From NCBI GenBank assembly GCA_030824965.1, contig JAPJQV010000005.1:124001-188000 (forward strand): a stretch of 64,000 bases of DNA, given 5' to 3'. The notes beneath the pieces were generated by a model. That model made no database searches, was not told the origin of the DNA, and saw nothing but the letters and a program-made list of their open reading frames with translations. The position numbers were made by a program, and so were the translations under genes. This document shows positions 62,169-64,000 of this stretch, piece by piece; position 1 is the stretch's first letter, and each line of letters begins with the position of its first letter. Source of the stretch: Micavibrio sp. GTDB lineage: Bacteria; Pseudomonadota; Alphaproteobacteria; Micavibrionales; Micavibrionaceae.

Positions 62169-62513
62169 TGGATTGTCCAGAAACAGCCTGATATGTTATT
62201 TACCATAATATACATTATCACATTAACTAGGCATCATATCAAGTTCCTGTCTCCTTTCACGATAAATAGGAGGATTCTTTTCAGGATAAATGAGAGGTTT
62301 TCTTTCAGGATATATGAGAGTCCTTAGCCCTTTCTAATGAGACCATTGTTCTCTGATTTTGATTGAGGTTACAAACATGGAATGAGCCGATTATGAAGCA
62401 GATAAAAGTTCTGGCAGGAGCTCCTATCCTTTGCCATATTTCAGAGTGATAATCTTTGTTATGTATAATTAAGAATAATATTGTTTATTATCAGTGTGTT
62501 ATGATGATATTAA
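62169..62513. other. 345-bp gap between queA and usp
   Basis: The gap separates two converging genes and is AT-rich. It holds the 24-bp tandem repeat at 62255-62326 and no terminator I can defend. A possible 18-codon plus frame at 62393-62449 has no ribosome site and is not accepted as a gene. Confidence 0.6.
62255..62326. repeat. Three tandem copies of a 24-bp unit
   Basis: Units start at 62255, 62279 and 62303, exactly 24 bases apart. The conserved core is TTTCAGGATAAATGAGAGG; the first copy differs at three or so positions and the third at two. It lies between converging genes. It may be a protein-binding array, a structural RNA element, or a neutral tandem repeat. Confidence 0.8.
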
Positions 62514-63389
62514 TCAATGAGATATCAATATCGGACAAGTTGCACAGTTGAGCATATATTCTGTTGTGCCGCCAAATATTACTTCAGATAACCGATTCTT
62601 TGTATATGTCCCCATGATAAGGATGCTTGCATTGGAAGATTTTGCACTTTCAAGCAGAGTTTCTTCCAAATCTCCGTCCATAACTTCGGCCCATATTGTT
62701 TTTACATCCACATCATGAACCGCAAGAGCATTTGCGATCTCTTCGGGATCTATGGGAAATTCTTTAGCATTTTTAGACATAGCCGTAATAACAGAAACAG
62801 AACTCTCACGTATTAAAGGCATAGCAAGCGCAATGGTCTGGGTTACCTGAGGGCTGCCATCCCATGCTATTGCAATTTTGTTGTTCAAAGTGATTGCGTG
62901 ATCGCCTGGAGGCACGGCCAGAACCGGGCGGCCTGTGTTGAAAAGGCAATGCTGGAGAATTTCAGATGCTTTTCCTATTCTCCTATCCCACATCCGGGTC
63001 AGAACAATAAGATCAGCCAGACGCCCTTTGGTTTGCAATATTATTGACGCATCGCCTGATGCAGTCAGGAATGAAGCTGACGCTTTTCCTTGTATGCGAG
63101 AGCTACCAATTTCGATTTCGTGGTTAAGGGCTAATTCTTTGAATTTTTTTTCTGCCGCGATCTTTGCCTGCTCTACAGGTTTTTCCAGAGCATCAATAAC
63201 CATCTCATCATAGAATGGCCCCACATAGCCCGATCCAGAATATTTTGTAATGATATCCACTGGATGCTCCGAAATATGCCAGACATCTATGTGCGCGTGA
63301 AATCGCTTAGCCAATTGAAAAGCCACATCGAGCGCACATATTTCTTCTTCATAACCGCTATAGGCCACCATTATTGATTTTATGCTCAT
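62514..63389 (-). CDS. Universal stress protein, two Usp domains
   Basis: A 291-residue tandem Usp protein with domains at about 1-150 and 165-291. The first starts IKSIMVAYSGYEEEICALDVAF and the second IAWDGSPQVTQTIALAMP; the ending ILIMGTYTKNRLSEVIFGGT, with TEYML, is the Usp ATP-loop region, although the second Gly of the classic motif is missing. Usp proteins act in starvation, hypoxia and redox stress. The promoter has an FNR/FixK box, so induction at low oxygen is likely. The ribosome site GGAG stands eight bases before ATG 63389. Confidence 0.92.
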   Translation of the reverse strand: MSIKSIMVAYSGYEEEICALDVAFQLAKRFHAHIDVWHISEHPVDIITKYSGSGYVGPFYDEMVIDALEKPVEQAKIAAEKKFKELALNHEIEIGSSRIQGKASASFLTASGDASIILQTKGRLADLIVLTRMWDRRIGKASEILQHCLFNTGRPVLAVPPGDHAITLNNKIAIAWDGSPQVTQTIALAMPLIRESSVSVITAMSKNAKEFPIDPEEIANALAVHDVDVKTIWAEVMDGDLEETLLESAKSSNASILIMGTYTKNRLSEVIFGGTTEYMLNCATCPILISH

Positions 63390-63413
63390 GTTTTCATCTC
63401 CAATTCAGAAAAA

Positions 63414-63455
63414 ATTATAAATTAGCGTTTTTAATTTTGCATTGATCTAAATCAA
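63414..63455 (-). promoter_or_regulatory. FNR/FixK-type class II promoter of usp
   Basis: On the minus strand a perfect TTGAT-N4-ATCAA box (63455-63442) is followed by a perfect -10 TATAAT (63419-63414). If transcription starts seven bases on, near 63407, the box centre is at -41.5, the canonical place for FNR/CRP-type class II activation. No -35 hexamer is needed or seen. Confidence 0.82.
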
Positions 63456-63459
63456 GTTC

Positions 63460-64000
63460 CTAACCAAGCGCATTATATCCATTGTCAACATAGATGGTCT
63501 GCCCTGTAATATTCCTGGATTTATCAGAAACCAGAAAGGCTGCCGCCTCACCTATTTGCTCCACTGAAACCAGACTTCTAATCGGCGCTGTCTCTGCGGC
63601 TTTTTCCATTAGCGCGTCGAAATGGGCTAGGCCAGACGCTGCGCGGGTTTTTACCGGCCCTGTTGAAAGCGCATTCACGCGGATCTTCTTCTCACCCAAC
63701 TCTCGCGCCAGATAACGCACGGATGATTCCAGTGCCGATTTAACTGGCCCCATCAGGTTATAATTTTCAATCGCTTTTTCCGCGCCGTAATAACTCATTG
63801 TCAGAATGGAGCCTCCATCCGCCATCAACGGCTCTGCCCTCTTCACCAGACGCATCAATGAATGACAAGACACATCCATCGCGATCTTAAACCCTTCGGC
63901 AGAGCTATCAATCAACCGGCCTTGCAGATCTTCCTTTGGCGCAAAAGCGATGGAGTGCAAGATAAAATCAAGCTTTCCCCATTTTTGAGAGATAGCAGAG
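63460..64000 (-). CDS. fabI: Enoyl-ACP reductase (NADH), 3' part only
   Basis: About 180 C-terminal codons are visible; the 5' end lies beyond the window. The frame enters as WGKLDFILHSIAFAPKEDL and includes the FabI active site, SYYGAEKAIENYNLMGPVKS, in which the Tyr-x6-Lys spacing is typical; ARELGEKKIRVNALSTGPVKT and NITGQTIYVDNGYNALG end it. FabI makes the last reduction in fatty-acid elongation. Its stop lies just before the FNR-type promoter of usp. Confidence 0.95.
   Translation of the reverse strand, partial: SAISQKWGKLDFILHSIAFAPKEDLQGRLIDSSAEGFKIAMDVSCHSLMRLVKRAEPLMADGGSILTMSYYGAEKAIENYNLMGPVKSALESSVRYLARELGEKKIRVNALSTGPVKTRAASGLAHFDALMEKAAETAPIRSLVSVEQIGEAAAFLVSDKSRNITGQTIYVDNGYNALG

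Noticed and set aside
1..64000. Search for CRISPR arrays, insertion sequences, prophage and toxin-antitoxin genes
   Set aside because: No regularly spaced repeats with spacers, transposase-like frames or phage genes were seen; the 24-bp repeat has no spacers.

Overview
The window reads as chromosomal DNA of an alphaproteobacterium of moderate GC (by eye a little under 50 %, not computed). Class-level signs are a split F0 stator (b plus b'), a CcrM-type GANTC methyltransferase preceded by a dense cluster of its own target sites, an mltB/rlpA/dacA/tmk/holB/metG/tatD run, and an FNR/FixK-type site. I cannot name the genus. Gene density is high, most genes overlap or abut, and there is no IS element, prophage or CRISPR array.

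Layout. 1-2328 (minus): F0 part of ATP synthase (atpF', atpE, atpB, atpI, and the start of atpF at the edge). 2329-2638: repeat-rich gap. 2639-10632 (minus): smc, a membrane-anchored DsbA-like protein, an OmpA-like protein with a Pro/Lys linker, a SuhB-like phosphatase, efp and a DUF721 gene, facing mutY and a secreted protein on plus. 12426-22082 (minus): ydfG-like SDR, secreted protein, folB, ccrM, a lone pseudopilin, rnhB, pepN, proB, obgE, rpmA, rplU. 22230-30869: signalling and metabolic genes, including a histidine kinase/receiver/L,D-transpeptidase operon, a hybrid PAS kinase followed by an unlisted 49-aa acidic gene, a nitronate monooxygenase/DUF4442 pair, and a receiver/ohr/FMN reductase/rocD operon.

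31016-51689 is a surface-glycan locus. It holds glycosyltransferases, a PglK/MsbA-like ABC exporter, a UDP-sugar dehydrogenase and 4-epimerase, and two separate sets of nonulosonic (sialic-type) acid genes (NeuB, NeuC, NeuA). The second set (46407-49300) has a NeuB that closely resembles the N-acetylneuraminate synthase of pathogens as I remember it. The locus ends in a methyltransferase-like gene and a heavily decayed membrane-protein pseudogene, bounded by tRNA-Ser(UGA).

51850-62168 (plus) is a long housekeeping run: ydcF, mltB, rlpA, dacA, tmk, holB, metG, a small DMT transporter, tatD, an MBL hydrolase and queA. After a gap with a 24-bp tandem repeat come a two-domain universal stress protein, whose promoter has an FNR/FixK box at exactly -41.5, and the 3' part of fabI (minus).

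The strongest second-look items are the ccrM promoter with five GANTC sites, the FNR-type usp promoter, the doubled nonulosonate pathway, the small acidic gene at 24824-24973, the pseudogene and the 24-bp repeat. No wholly new multi-gene system could be demonstrated from sequence alone.
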